From: Acholoe squamosa
Lineage: Eukaryota > Annelida > Polychaeta > Phyllodocida > Polynoidae
DNA: 64,000 bases
Direction: 5' to 3'
NCBI GenBank assembly: GCA_949317995.1
Contig: OX439044.1
Span: 16,000,141-16,064,140 of the forward strand
Numbering within the stretch: the first letter of the stretch is position 1; each line of letters begins with the position of its first letter. Under the pieces are notes generated by a model. The model was not told the DNA's origin and made no database searches. It saw only the letters and a program-made list of their open reading frames with translations. Shown here piece by piece: positions 12,024-22,639 of the stretch. Position numbers and translations under genes: made by a program.

Positions 12024-14053
12024 ACAATGCAGACTGCCCACCGACAATGATTCAAAACAATGCACAAAACTGGAAACAAAACTCTACAAATGTGTAAAAA
12101 AGGCGACAAAAGAGGCCACAGACAAGGACATTGAGATTGTTTCTCTGCAAAAGGAGCTGAAGAAACTCAGGAAGGCCTCCTCAAAACACCCATCAGCCCA
12201 GGAGGTAAACAGGCAGCAGCGCATACCGCAGCCAGAGGTTGCTGCTGCAGAGGTCGAGCCTGATGCCTGTGTTGCTCCTGAAATCCCTGCTGCTGAGGAC
12301 CATGGAGGGACACCAGCTGGTATCCCATAATGTATACCTCCTCTCCCCGTTCCCAGTCCCCATAAGGCCAAAGTGGAGGCGGAGGCATATGCATACATAA
12401 TGAACAGAATCAAAAACATGCCACGGCACCAGAGGCTCCTCATAGTGTGCCAAATGATGACCCCTGCCAAGCTGAGGAAAAAGCGCCTTACGAGTCAGCT
12501 TGCATGTGATCTGGGGTTGGACCACCGGGCCCTGCTAGCAACACCAGTAGCAGTGAGTGCCAAAACCAAGTGGAGTGAGGACAGGTGGTTGCATGTGATA
12601 GAGTTCCTTGAGGACCCTGCTAACTCATACACACTCCCGGGTAAAAAGGATGTGAAGACAGTGAAGAAGGTGTAGTACCAGCTTGTGCAGCTCACCAACT
12701 TCCTCGGGCCCCTGTACACCATCTACCAGAGGGAGCACCAGGCACACCAGGTCACCTTCTTTGACCAGGTGGCCCAGCAGGAAGCCCACATATTGCATGT
12801 GTCCTGCAGGAACACCAAGGTCTGCCTCTGTGTGAAGCACCAGAACTTTACACTGAAGCTCCATGCCGTGGGCATCCGGGCCCAACCCGACAGTGTCGTG
12901 CAGCACAAGTCTTCCCTAGAGTTGGCCAACAAGATCCTTGAGGATCTGAATGTCCCCGACAACCTCACCTGCGACCAGTGGGAGAATGTCAAGGTCTGGT
13001 ACGGGAAGCGTGAGGCCCAGACTGAAACCACCAAGCTGAGGCCAGTCTCCAAACCGTACACGAAGCAGGAGTTCGTCGACGCATTGAAAGCACAGTTCCT
13101 CAAGCTGAAGGATCATTGTGACAGAGCCCGTCAACAACACAAGGTCGTCCCTGAACTGAGGATGTTCATGTTGGGCAGTGAATGCACCATCCAGATGGAC
13201 TTCGCTGAAAACTGGTTGGTGTCATACCCAGTGAAGCTGCAGAGTGTTTACTATGTGAAAGAGCCTGTAACGCTCCATCCGGCAGTGATCCATTATCACA
13301 TCGGTGACACCACCATTCACTGCTCTCTCGTCCTAGTCACAGATGACTGCAAGCACAACGCTTCTGCCATACTGGCCTTCCTCCGAGCCATCACCAGCTT
13401 CATCCAGGAGCACCTGCCAGAAAGCATCCGCACCATCCACTACGCCACCGACTCGCCATCTGCACAGTACCGCAACATCTCAATCTTTTCGGTCCTGTGT
13501 AAGCATGTTGCGTTGTTCGGTGGCAGGCAGGCTACCTGGACATACTTTGAGGCTTGACATGGCAAGGGACCCTGTAAAGGTGTTGGAGCGGCGGCCAAAC
13601 GAATGGCTGACATTGCTGTCAAGCGGAACATCCTCATCCAAGACGTGAAACAGTTTGCCCAAGTTGGCAATTGTCAGGACAGTAAGGTGACATATATCCA
13701 CCTTCCTGTTACCGAGGTTCAGGCCGCCCGTGAGACCATGCCTTGGTGGCACTCCATGGGCCCTTGTTGCCGCAGCCCGTGTTGAGGATGCTGGTGCGCT
13801 CCGGTGGCAGGACTACCCAGCCCAGGTTGCAACCTGCCGTGCTCCCCGGGATGATGACCTGGACGATGCGCACCCCAAGCATGCTCACCACGCCATACGG
13901 GATGTGCAGTATGAGATTCACGACTTTGTCGCAGCTGTCTACCTTGACAAGTGGTACCTGGCTAAAGTGATTGGCAAGGACCAACCTGAGTATGAGGTAG
14001 ACTTCACCCTTCCCAGCCTCATTCCGCTGTCCAAAAAGAAAGGACATCCTTGA
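12024..14053 (+). pseudogene. DDE-transposase-like gene, copy 1, main exon
   Basis: One frame runs through the region in order: a Lys/Glu-rich coiled coil (12066-12200), a linker, an HTH-like part with LPGKKD (about 12573-12655), a Cys-containing part (CRNTKVCLCVKHQNF), then an RNase H-fold-like core with MDFAENW (Asp 13198-13200), ATDSPSAQYRN (Asp 13450-13452) and HGKG (13558 on). A C-terminal module (YEIHDFVAAVYLDKWYLAKVI) follows in a shifted frame to 14053. In-frame stops are TAA 12328, TAG 12673 and TGA 13555, and about 315 bp are deleted near 13742. I recall similar uncharacterised multicopy proteins from cnidarians and other animals; I cannot name a superfamily. The reading as transposase is inferred from the Asp spacing and multicopy nature. 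Confidence 0.6.
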
Positions 14054-14354
14054 CATCCACACAAGTGATAACCTGATGAATAGTTTGGTATGACAAAGAG
14101 GGTTATCAGCCTCCTTCTACCAAATGAGACTGTTGAAGAAATCCAAGAACTGTTTGACTCCACCAAACAATAAGACAGTGCAATATGCCCGAGCATGTCC
14201 TTCTGACAGTTTAATTCTTGCCCATCTTAGATACATGACTACTCAAGAATTATTCATATTATGGTGCAGCTGACTGTTTAAATGAACAACCAACATGTTT
14301 AGCTTGTGGATAAAAAGTATCCTGATGGATATTTGATGATATTTATTCATGATG
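14054..14354 (+). repeat. 3' tail of gene copy 1, a diverged 371-bp monomer
   Basis: It carries the 15-bp motif (14196-14210), then TGACTGTTTAAATGAA, AACCAACATGTTTAGCTTG and a terminus ending TTTATTCATGATG at 14354. Each block recurs in the same order in the tandem units at 16890-17722. At 14355 it joins directly into the second gene copy. Confidence 0.7.
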
Positions 14355-16682
14355 CCAACAATGATTCAAAACAATGCACAAAACTGGAAACAAAACTCTA
14401 CAAACGTGTAAAAAAGGCGACAAAAGAGGCCACAGACAAGGACAGTGAGATTGCTTCTCTGCAAAAGGAGCTGAAGAAACTCAGGAAGGCCTCCTCAAAA
14501 CACCCATCAGCCCAGGAGGTAAACAGGCAGCAGCGCATACCGCAGCCAGAGGTTGCTGCTGCAGAGGTCGAGCCTGATGCCTGTGTTGCTCCTGAAATCC
14601 CTGCTGCTGAGGACCATGGAGGGACACCAGCTGGTATCCCATAATGTATACCTCCTCTCCCCGTTCCCAGTCCCCATAAGGCCAAATTGGAGGCGGAGGC
14701 ATATGCATACATAATGAACAGAATCAAAAACATGCCACGGCACCAGAGGCTCCTCATAGTGTGCCAAATGATGACCCCTGCCAAGCTGAGGAAAAAGCGC
14801 CTTACGAGTCAGCTTGCATGTGATCTGGGGTTGGACCGCCGGGCCCTGCTAGCAACACCAGTAGCAGTAAGTGCCAAAACCAAGTGGAGTGAGGACAGGT
14901 GGTTGCATGTGATAGAGTTCCTTGAGGACCCTGCTAACTCATACACACTCCCGGGTAAAAAGGATGTGAAGACAGTGAAGAAGGTGTAGTACCAGCTTGT
15001 GCAGCTCACCAACTTCCTCGGGCCCCTGTACACCATCTACCAGAGGGAGCACCAGGCACACCAGGTCACCTTCTTTGACCAGGTGGCCCAGCAGGAAGCC
15101 CACATATTGCATGTGTCCTGCAGGAACACCAAGGTCTGCCTCTGTGTGAAGCACCAGAACTTTACACTGAAGCTCCATGCCGTGGGCATCCGGGCCCAAC
15201 CCGACAGTGTTGTGCAGCACAAGTCTTCCCTAGAGTTGGCCAACAAGATCCTTGAGGATCTGAATGTCCCCGACAACCTCACCTGCGACCAGTGGGAGAA
15301 TGTCAAGGTCTGGTACGGGAAGCCTGAGGCCCAGACTGAAACCACCAAGCTGAGGCCAGTCTCCAAACCGTACACGAAGCAGGAGTTCATCGACGCATTG
15401 AAAGCACAGTTCCTCAAGCTGAAGGATCATTGTGACAGAGCCCGTCAACAACACAAGGTCGTCCCTGAACTGAGGATGTTCATGTTGGGCAGTGAATGCA
15501 CCATCCAGATGGACTTCGCTGAAAACTGGTTGGTGTCATACCCAGTGGAGCTGCAGACTGTTTACTATGTGAAAGAGCCTGTAACACTCCATCCGGCAGT
15601 GATCCATTATCACATCGGTGACACCACCATTCACTGCTCCCTCGTCCTAGTCACAGATGACTGCAAGCACAACGCTTCTGCCATACTGGCCTTCCTCCGA
15701 GCCATCACCAGCTTCATCCAGGAGCACCTGCCAGAAAGCATCCGCACCATCCACTACGCCACCGACTCGCCATCTGCACAGTACCGCAACATCTCAATCT
15801 TTTCGGTCCTGTGTAAGCATGTTGCGTTGTTCGGTAGCAGGCAGGCTACCTGGACATACTTTGAGGCTTGACATGGCAAGGGACCCTGTAAAGGTGTTGG
15901 AGCGGCGGCCAAACGAATGGCTGACATTGCTGTCAAGCGGAACATCCTCATCCAAGACGTGAAACAGTTTGCCCAAGTTGGCAATTGTCAGGACAGTAAG
16001 GTGACATATATCCATCTTCCTGTTACCGAGGTTCAGGCCGCCCGTGAGACCATGCCCCAGTTGGTCGCCGCCCACAGTGTCAAAGGTACCCTGCAGGTCC
16101 ATACCATCCACCCTGTGACACCAGGACACTCCATAGCAGTCAGGGATACATCCTGCTTTCAGCAATGCTGCTTGATGGATGGTGTGTCACATCAACAATG
16201 TGATGGTTGGTCTGTGCACAGAAGCAGCTCCCCTGGGGCATACCGCACGTAAGGCACGTGACCCTGTTAGGTGGCGAGCTTGGCTGGCCATCAACGACAA
16301 GCCCACAGATGCTCGACAGGAAGATGGTGTTGATGTTCCCTCAGTTTAACCCACTGAGGAGGATGGCCAACTTATTGGCACTCCACGGGCCCTTGTTGCC
16401 GCAGCCCGTGTTGAGGATGCTGGTGTGCTCCGGTGGCAGGACTACCCACCCCAGGTTGCAACCTGCCGTGCTCCCCGGGATGATGACCTGGATGATGCGC
16501 ACCCCAAGCATGCTCACCACGCCATACGGGATGTGGAGTATGAGATTCACGACTTTGTCGCAGCTGTCTACCTTGACAAGTGGTACCTGGCTAAAGTGAT
16601 TGGCAAGGACCAACCTGAGTATGAGGTAGACTTCACCCTTCCCGGCCTCATTCCGCTGTCCAAAAAGAAAGGACATCCTTGA
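14355..16682 (+). pseudogene. DDE-transposase-like gene, copy 2 (tandem, lacks exon 1)
   Basis: This is a head-to-tail duplicate of copy 1 from within the large exon (about 12045) on, offset 2314 bp. I count a little over 20 substitutions by eye, about 1%. It keeps the same three in-frame stops (TAA 14642, TAG 14987, TGA 15869) and the same frame change before the C-terminal module, so these damages predate the duplication. It retains about 315 bp that copy 1 lost. That stretch continues the reading frame (QLVAAHSVKGTLQVHTIHPV...) and is closer to the ancestral form. It has no promoter or first exon of its own. Core aspartates lie at 15512-15514 and 15764-15766. Confidence 0.65.
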
Positions 16683-16889
16683 CATCCACACAAGTGATAA
16701 CCTGATGAATAGTTTGGTATGACAAAGAGGGTTATCAGCCTCCTTCTACCAAATGAGACTGTTGAAGAAATCCAAGAACTGTTTGACTCCACCAAACAAT
16801 AAGACAGTGCAATATGCCCGAGCATGTCCTTCTGACAGTTTAATTCTTGCCCATCTTAGATACATGACTACTCAAGAATTATTCATATT
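16683..16889 (+). repeat. 3' flank of gene copy 2 up to the tandem array
   Basis: It is nearly identical to the region after copy 1 (14054-14260), including the 15-bp motif at 16825-16839. It leads into the 371-bp tandem units. Confidence 0.6.
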
Positions 16890-17722
16890 ATGGTGCAGCT
16901 GACTGTTTAAATGAACAACCAACATGTTTAGCTTGTGGATAAAAAGTATCCTGATGGATATTTGATGATATTTATTCATGATGCTGGTCACAGAGTTTCA
17001 GCGTGTCGAAGAAATGTTTGCATTTATTTTTTTCTAAGTGATGGTGCAAACCCTAGAAGGTTCATATATATCTCTAAAGTGTTCAAAACCATGCCAAGAT
17101 ACATTTTGTACACAGTCATTGAAGTTTATAGAGTTATGAGGTGTTTGGTTGTCATGGTGATGGCCTATGTAAAGTCACACCAAACGTGTCATTCCTACAG
17201 TAAAATTCTGTCCCACGTGGTGATTCCAAGGATCTGTATTACTCAACTTGTATGCATCTGATGGTGCAACTGACTGTTTAAATGAATAACCAACATGTTT
17301 AGCTTGCGGTTTAAAAGTATTTTAATGGATATTTGATGATTTTTATTCATGATGCTGGTCACAGAGTTTGAGTGTGTTGAAAAAATGTTTGCATTTATTT
17401 TTTCTAAGTGATGATGCAAACTCTATGAGGTTCATATATACCTCCAAAGTGTTCAGAACCATGCCCAGATATGTTTTATACATAGTCATTGAAGTTTATA
17501 GAGTGATGAGGTGTTTGGTGGTCATGGTGGTGGCCTAGGTGAAGTCCTACAGTATGTGTCCTTCCAACAGTTAAATTCCATCTCACGTGGTGATTCCAAG
17601 GATCTGTATTACTCAACTTGTATGCGTATCATTTTGCAACTGACTGTTTAAATGAATAACCAACATGTTTAGCTTGTGGTTTAAAAGTATTTTGATGGAT
17701 ATTTGATGACTTTTTTCATGAC
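16890..17722 (+). repeat. about 371-bp tandem units ending the 11.8-kb insert
   Basis: TGACTGTTTAAATGAA recurs at 16900, 17271 and 17641 (spacings 371 and 370), with about 10-15% divergence between units. Each unit has AACCAACATGTTTAGCTTG, GGATATTTGATGA, TTCATGATG, CTGGTCACAGAG and TTCATATATA. The 15-bp motif sits in units at 17187-17201 (degenerate) and 17557-17571. The last unit stops after TTTTTTCATGAC, exactly at the insert boundary. Confidence 0.8.
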
Positions 17723-20700
17723 ATTCAACTACTGGCAGGCCTTTACTCCCTTGAACTTTCAGCAGCTGAATTATACATCCTTAGCAGACAATGTATAGTA
17801 GACTGAATATGATTAGTGAGCCTGTTTCCTCAAATGCAGCATGTTACTTATTCAGTATCAACATGTATACAGTAATTATTTGGGACTAGGGATATGTTTT
17901 GTGGCAGGATGCAATTGTTAGACTAGAAGCTTATCATTATGGTCAATCATTCATGTTCTAATGACTAACTGACTCGACCAACTAACACTCTCATTCACTG
18001 GACCTTAAACGGATTTTTCTTGGTCGACGTCTTTACACTAATTAAGTAATACAGCCATACATAAATACCATTACAATTTTATAATTCGTTTTGTAAATAC
18101 TTGTGGGAGCAAGGTGAGAAAACTTAAATTTTAAAGCTCTTAGTATTAAGTCTAAATGATTACCAGTAATTTAAAAATGCTTTTAAATCTATTAGTGTGA
18201 ACAATTTAATGTAAATAATTCTTGGCATATGGATGGTTTTGTCATGCCAATAGAAATGTACCAAAAGCTTGTCCTGATACAAATGCTCTACAGCAGAATT
18301 GTTACATTATAACTAACTTGATTTGATATATTTAATATGGCTTCTTATTTCATAATGTCTAGACAAACATTCTCCTCCATCAAGGGGCGTCCAACATGAC
18401 CATACTTATGTAAGAAACCTTTCAACATTTCACGAGTTAGCTTAGCAAGACCAATCATTTAACTGTGACAGATGTGTTGCCTACAACATTGGATAAACAT
18501 ATTAAGGAAATATTATAAATTGACGCAGACATTCAGAAAAAATCATTTGTTGAATAAAGAAAAAAAAATCATATACACAAAATATCCCAGAGTCAATATA
18601 GACTTGATATTAAACGCAATTGCGGCACTGGGGTTTGCAAAATATATAGCAAAACATAGAAAATAAAGAAAGAAAGAACAACAATCATAACATATACCAG
18701 TAACACAGAGATACACAGTTGTATCATATTCCACTTATCCTCCTCCAAACCCACATTCTGAATAAGTACTTGTATATAGATCAAGAGTCTGTTATACAAA
18801 TGATGATCTTGTAATGGTTTATAAATTATATTGTGTTTCAAGTAGTTATGAGCAGCATGCTCATTGAATTTTTATGTTTGTCCGCTCACTAACAGTAAAG
18901 TTTCTGTAGAAACCGTTAGGTTGTGTAATTGATATTAGACTATAAATATGGTTATATATATTAAACTGCCTTCATGATTTTCATCTCACAAAAAAAGTCA
19001 AGGTATCTCATACAGAAAAACCATAAGCTGTACATCACGAGAGCATAAAATGAAGTAGTCTGAATAATGAGTCCCTGGAGAAATGATAAATGAGTACAAA
19101 TCATAATAAATAGATGCCAATGTTATAAGTAATATCAGAGTACTCTACCTTGTACCTGGCCCTTCTTGGAGAAACAGCAACATTACCTTATTAGTCAACA
19201 GAAAGAGAATAACGACCATGGACCTAATTGTGTAACAGACCCCCGGATTTAAATGAGTGGTACAGTGAACAGACAGGTAGGGACAGGGTTACCTAGTCAC
19301 CGCTTGGAAATTTAGATTGAATTGACTGAAGTGGAGTTGACCTCATCTGGCTATGCCTCAGGGAGAAATCAGCTGTCCGTGATTTGGCAGGAGGTATACT
19401 CCAGTTCATCTGGAAAGGACCTTTTGCCATTCCAGGTCCACCCATGAGAACCTGATGAGATTGCAGCTTTCACTTATTTTCAGATTAAAACTAATTGACT
19501 ATTAAAAATCTGAGTTCAATAGATATTCTGAAAAAAAATCCTGGTAAAAGGAACAATTTTTATAAAGTCAATGTGAAGTGAATGGTGTTTGTCCAAACAC
19601 ACAAGAAGCACAGCACGTTATAAGGTATAAGATTGAAAAAGTAAAAATAAATGAATTACAGCAATTGTCATTTTACCCTCTGCCTACCCATCTCTGTCTC
19701 TGTCTCTGTCTCCCTCCCTATATGAAACAGATGGTAAAGTCATTAAACAATAATCTTTGAGAAGTTACACATTTGAATATAAATCTGTCAAAGAACTGAC
19801 ATTTTGTCATTCAATCCATTTTCAATTCATTACAGCATTGAGAATTAAGCTTATGGGTGCAACAACTCAGTATGCACCATATACATGAGGTGCACCCTAT
19901 ATGCAAAGTGCCATGTTTGGTGTGGTAGAGAAAGTAAATTTGGGCTGTCACACCTAATGGTCTCTGTGGTACCATGTTAGGTGTGATAGAGAAAATACAG
20001 TCAGGCAATAAAGAGGTAATCTGCATTCATGAATCATGGTGTGTTACACCCTTCCTGAGAAGGCCTCAGCCAGCCAACCTTAACATGGCATGCTGTATTT
20101 ATTGTCTCGCCATGTCAATCTCTATAACAAGTGGGCTGCCTATAAGTCAGTACAGACCCCCAATACTTTCAGGCAATCTTCACCCTGTCCTCTTTTTCTG
20201 CACTCTCCTACCACTCTCTCATCAGTCTGGTTGTGGTGAAGGCCATGCATGCCAGAACCCTGATCCTTGGTAGTACATCACTGCGTTCCATGATAGCCTC
20301 TGATCATTGGGTACTTGAGGCACCCAGTTGCTGCTGTCTACCACAAACCTCCCAAGGTGCTTTATAGACTTCCATTGGCATGTGCTAAATGCAAAAACTA
20401 CTGGCTGCCCATAGGTCTGTGTGATATAGTGTTGATCAATACAGTCATTGAGGGTCTCTGTGATACCTGCCACTGTCTGGGCTACGCACCCACTCTATTT
20501 AGCTGAAAGATCCCTGGAGGATTCCCACAGGGACATTAGTAGTCATACCTGGGAATGTATGCTGAGAGGTTACCAATCCTCCTGCTCCAAGGGCATTGGT
20601 CATCATCCCACCTTTAATACTCATGCATAGTTTATGTGCCCTTACACACCTTATGGTGTCAATTAGGATTCTAGCCTATCTCTGTGCCCTGGGCATCTCC

Positions 20701-22350
20701 TGACTTCAAGGTACTCCAAGTACTTCATTACGGTCAAACTGCATTGTTAGCATTTAAATGGAGCCCCTAAACCAAGTTGAAAAAATCATCCCATGCCTAT
20801 CAACTGTTAGTTCATGACTCTCCAAGCAAAGGTAAGACCCCAAAACACATTCTATGTCATTGGACAGAGTCTTACTAAATCATGTATCATCCTTGACATC
20901 CTTGAGATTTACCTATTTTCAATGGTGGTATATTGTGCAATAGACATGTCTGTCGCTAAAAACGTATTCGCAGTGGTACCATTTTCACTACAGGTTTGTT
21001 GTGCCACTGACCTACTAAGGCAATTCTGATACTTTTATAAGCATAATGCATCATATATGTCCAAGCCAAGGTTTAGGACTTGAGTGAATAGAATTTATAT
21101 AACATCCTTATCTGGTATAAGATTTAACATCAGGTGCACTTTCCTAACACACACTGTAATAAAATAACTGTTGAATCTACTAGGGATCCTCGTAAACTTA
21201 AAAGTGAACCATCGTAAATGTATTCCAGTGCAATTTTTACAAGAATCCCCAGGTGGCAGGATGGTGGTAAACAAAGGTATAAGGTATCTCTGTGAAAATA
21301 ATGACAGATCTCTAACAACTTTGAGAGGGGGGGGGGATTTCCACTGTTATTTCTTTTACAGTGCAGCCTCTGACCCTGCAGACCAAAATGTGCCCTGTGA
21401 AGTATTTCAACACCCACTGGGCCGATTTATGTTGGGTTTAAAGAATTTGGAGGTCAGAAGAAGCTACTTTCCAGATGACTGCCTTAATCCTGGAAATCAG
21501 CTATTCAATTGCTGACATTTAAATCATAGTTGGCAGCTGTCAGCCAAGCATCTTTTAATGATCACATCAACCCTCGTTTCTAACATCATTCTACACATTA
21601 AATTTTAGTGCTGGACTCTCTCCATGAATCAAAGTGAAAACTTTGTTTCTTGATATTCTGGAACTACAGTTCTCAAAGTGGTTCCTATTTTTTTTCAGAA
21701 TTAGAGGAAAGTGATTCTAAAGTTTTTTTTTCAGAACTAGAGGAACAACATTTCTCAAAGAAAGTTCAGAGGAAGTGATAGTACATGTATAAAAGAAATA
21801 TTGGGTTCCCCAGCTGCATGTCTGAGTGAAGAAAGAAAACAATCAAAAAGTAAAGTAAAATGGTGCATGGTTACCATGGCAACACAATATCTTAACAATC
21901 AAAGACTAAATATAACACAACAACTAATAACTTTGAGATGTATAAATTTAATTGCTGATATTCAGATCATAGTTGGCAGCTGTCAGCCGGGCATCTTTTA
22001 TTGATCTCATCAACCCTCTGTTCTAATATCATTCTACACATTTAATGCAGGACCTTCCCCACAAATCAAAGGGAAAACATTGTTTCTGGATATTTTGGAA
22101 CTACAGTTCTCAAAGGGATTCTCTTTTTTTCGCAACTAGAGGAACAACCGTTCTCAAAGAAAGTCTAGAGGAAGTGATAGTACATGTACATGAATAACAG
22201 AAATATTGGTTTTTCCAGCTGCATGTCTGAGTGAAGGCAGAAAACAATCAAAAGGTTAAGTAAGAAAGGTGCGTGGTTATCATGGCAACACAATATCATA
22301 ACAATCAAAGAATTAATATACCACTACTATTGATAACTTTGAGATGTATA
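17723..22350 (+). repeat. segmental duplication copy A, right part
   Basis: It matches 25750-27982 and then 30236-32620 of copy B in the same order. Anchors are GGCAGGCCTTTACTCCCT, ATTCTCCTCCATC, TAGGGACAGGG, TCAGCCAGCCAACCTTAACA, ACCAAGTTGAAAAAA and TTTCAACACCCACTGGGCC. Identity varies, with many small indels, so the duplication is old. No intact reading frame is conserved between the copies, so it looks non-coding or long dead. A short internal repeat of about 90 bp lies at 19905-19995. Confidence 0.75.
21508..22350 (+). repeat. tandem pair of about 430-bp units inside copy A
   Basis: Unit 1 (about 21508-21945) and unit 2 (about 21946-22350) share AATTGCTGA, TAGTTGGCAGCTGTCAGCC, CAGCTGCATGTCTGAGTGAA, CCATGGCAACACAATATC and ACTTTGAGATGTATAAA. 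Copy B has a single related unit at 32330-32610, so the doubling happened in copy A. Confidence 0.75.
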
Positions 22351-22639
22351 AAACAGCTGTTCTGTAAGCAAGAGCAAATATGATTGTCGGTTGACATGGC
22401 AATAAAAGATAGGACATGGCTCTTAAATAATTCATAATTCTCTCCTCTCCTTACATACACAGTGTGGGCCTCATGTCTTATTGATATGTTTTCTATAATG
22501 TATTCACTTCTCGTATCCATCCTATCCCTTTATGGGAAGCTCTGTAATACCTGACAAATAGTATGTGTGAACCAAATGTGACTGTAGCATTATTGACACA
22601 GCCTTTTCTCTTTGTATTTTGGACAGAAGTGTATGAGGG
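22351..22639. other. no feature seen
   Basis: AT-rich DNA between the tandem pair and the recognisable part of the LINE. It may include the LINE's damaged upstream sequence. Confidence 0.45.

Larger units (their letters stand above)
5890..17722. mobile_element. 11.8-kb insertion absent from the paralogous copy B
   Basis: Copy B reads CTTATATATTCAACAACTGGC without interruption (around 25740-25760). Copy A reads CTTATATATT, then 11.8 kb of unrelated DNA, then ATTCAACTACTGGC at 17723. The insert is flanked by ATT on both sides, either a 3-bp target duplication or chance. No terminal inverted repeat was seen (left end GGCCAAATTCCC, right end TTTTTTCATGAC). Contents are a LINE, a split transposase-like gene in two tandem copies, a 371-bp tandem tail and a dispersed 15-bp motif. 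Whether this is one element or nested insertions is not settled. Confidence 0.65.

Noticed and set aside
12331-12366. A very short intron removing the first in-frame stop of the transposase-like gene
   Set aside because: GT...AG borders exist but would leave about 37 bp, too short for an animal intron and not frame-preserving.
12084-15454. Long minus-strand reading frames across the transposase-like exons
   Set aside because: They are shadows of the conserved plus-strand frame. The motifs and the phase-matched intron are on the plus strand.
5890-17722. Polinton or Helitron identity for the 11.8-kb insert
   Set aside because: No polymerase, integrase, capsid or Rep/helicase motif was seen, and the ends show neither long inverted repeats nor the CTRR-type Helitron end.
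19974-20473. Reading frames on both strands in copy A (for example 20222-20473 minus)
   Set aside because: The matching stretch of copy B (30500-30800) is broken by stops and shifts, so no protein is conserved. A long-dead coding origin cannot be excluded.
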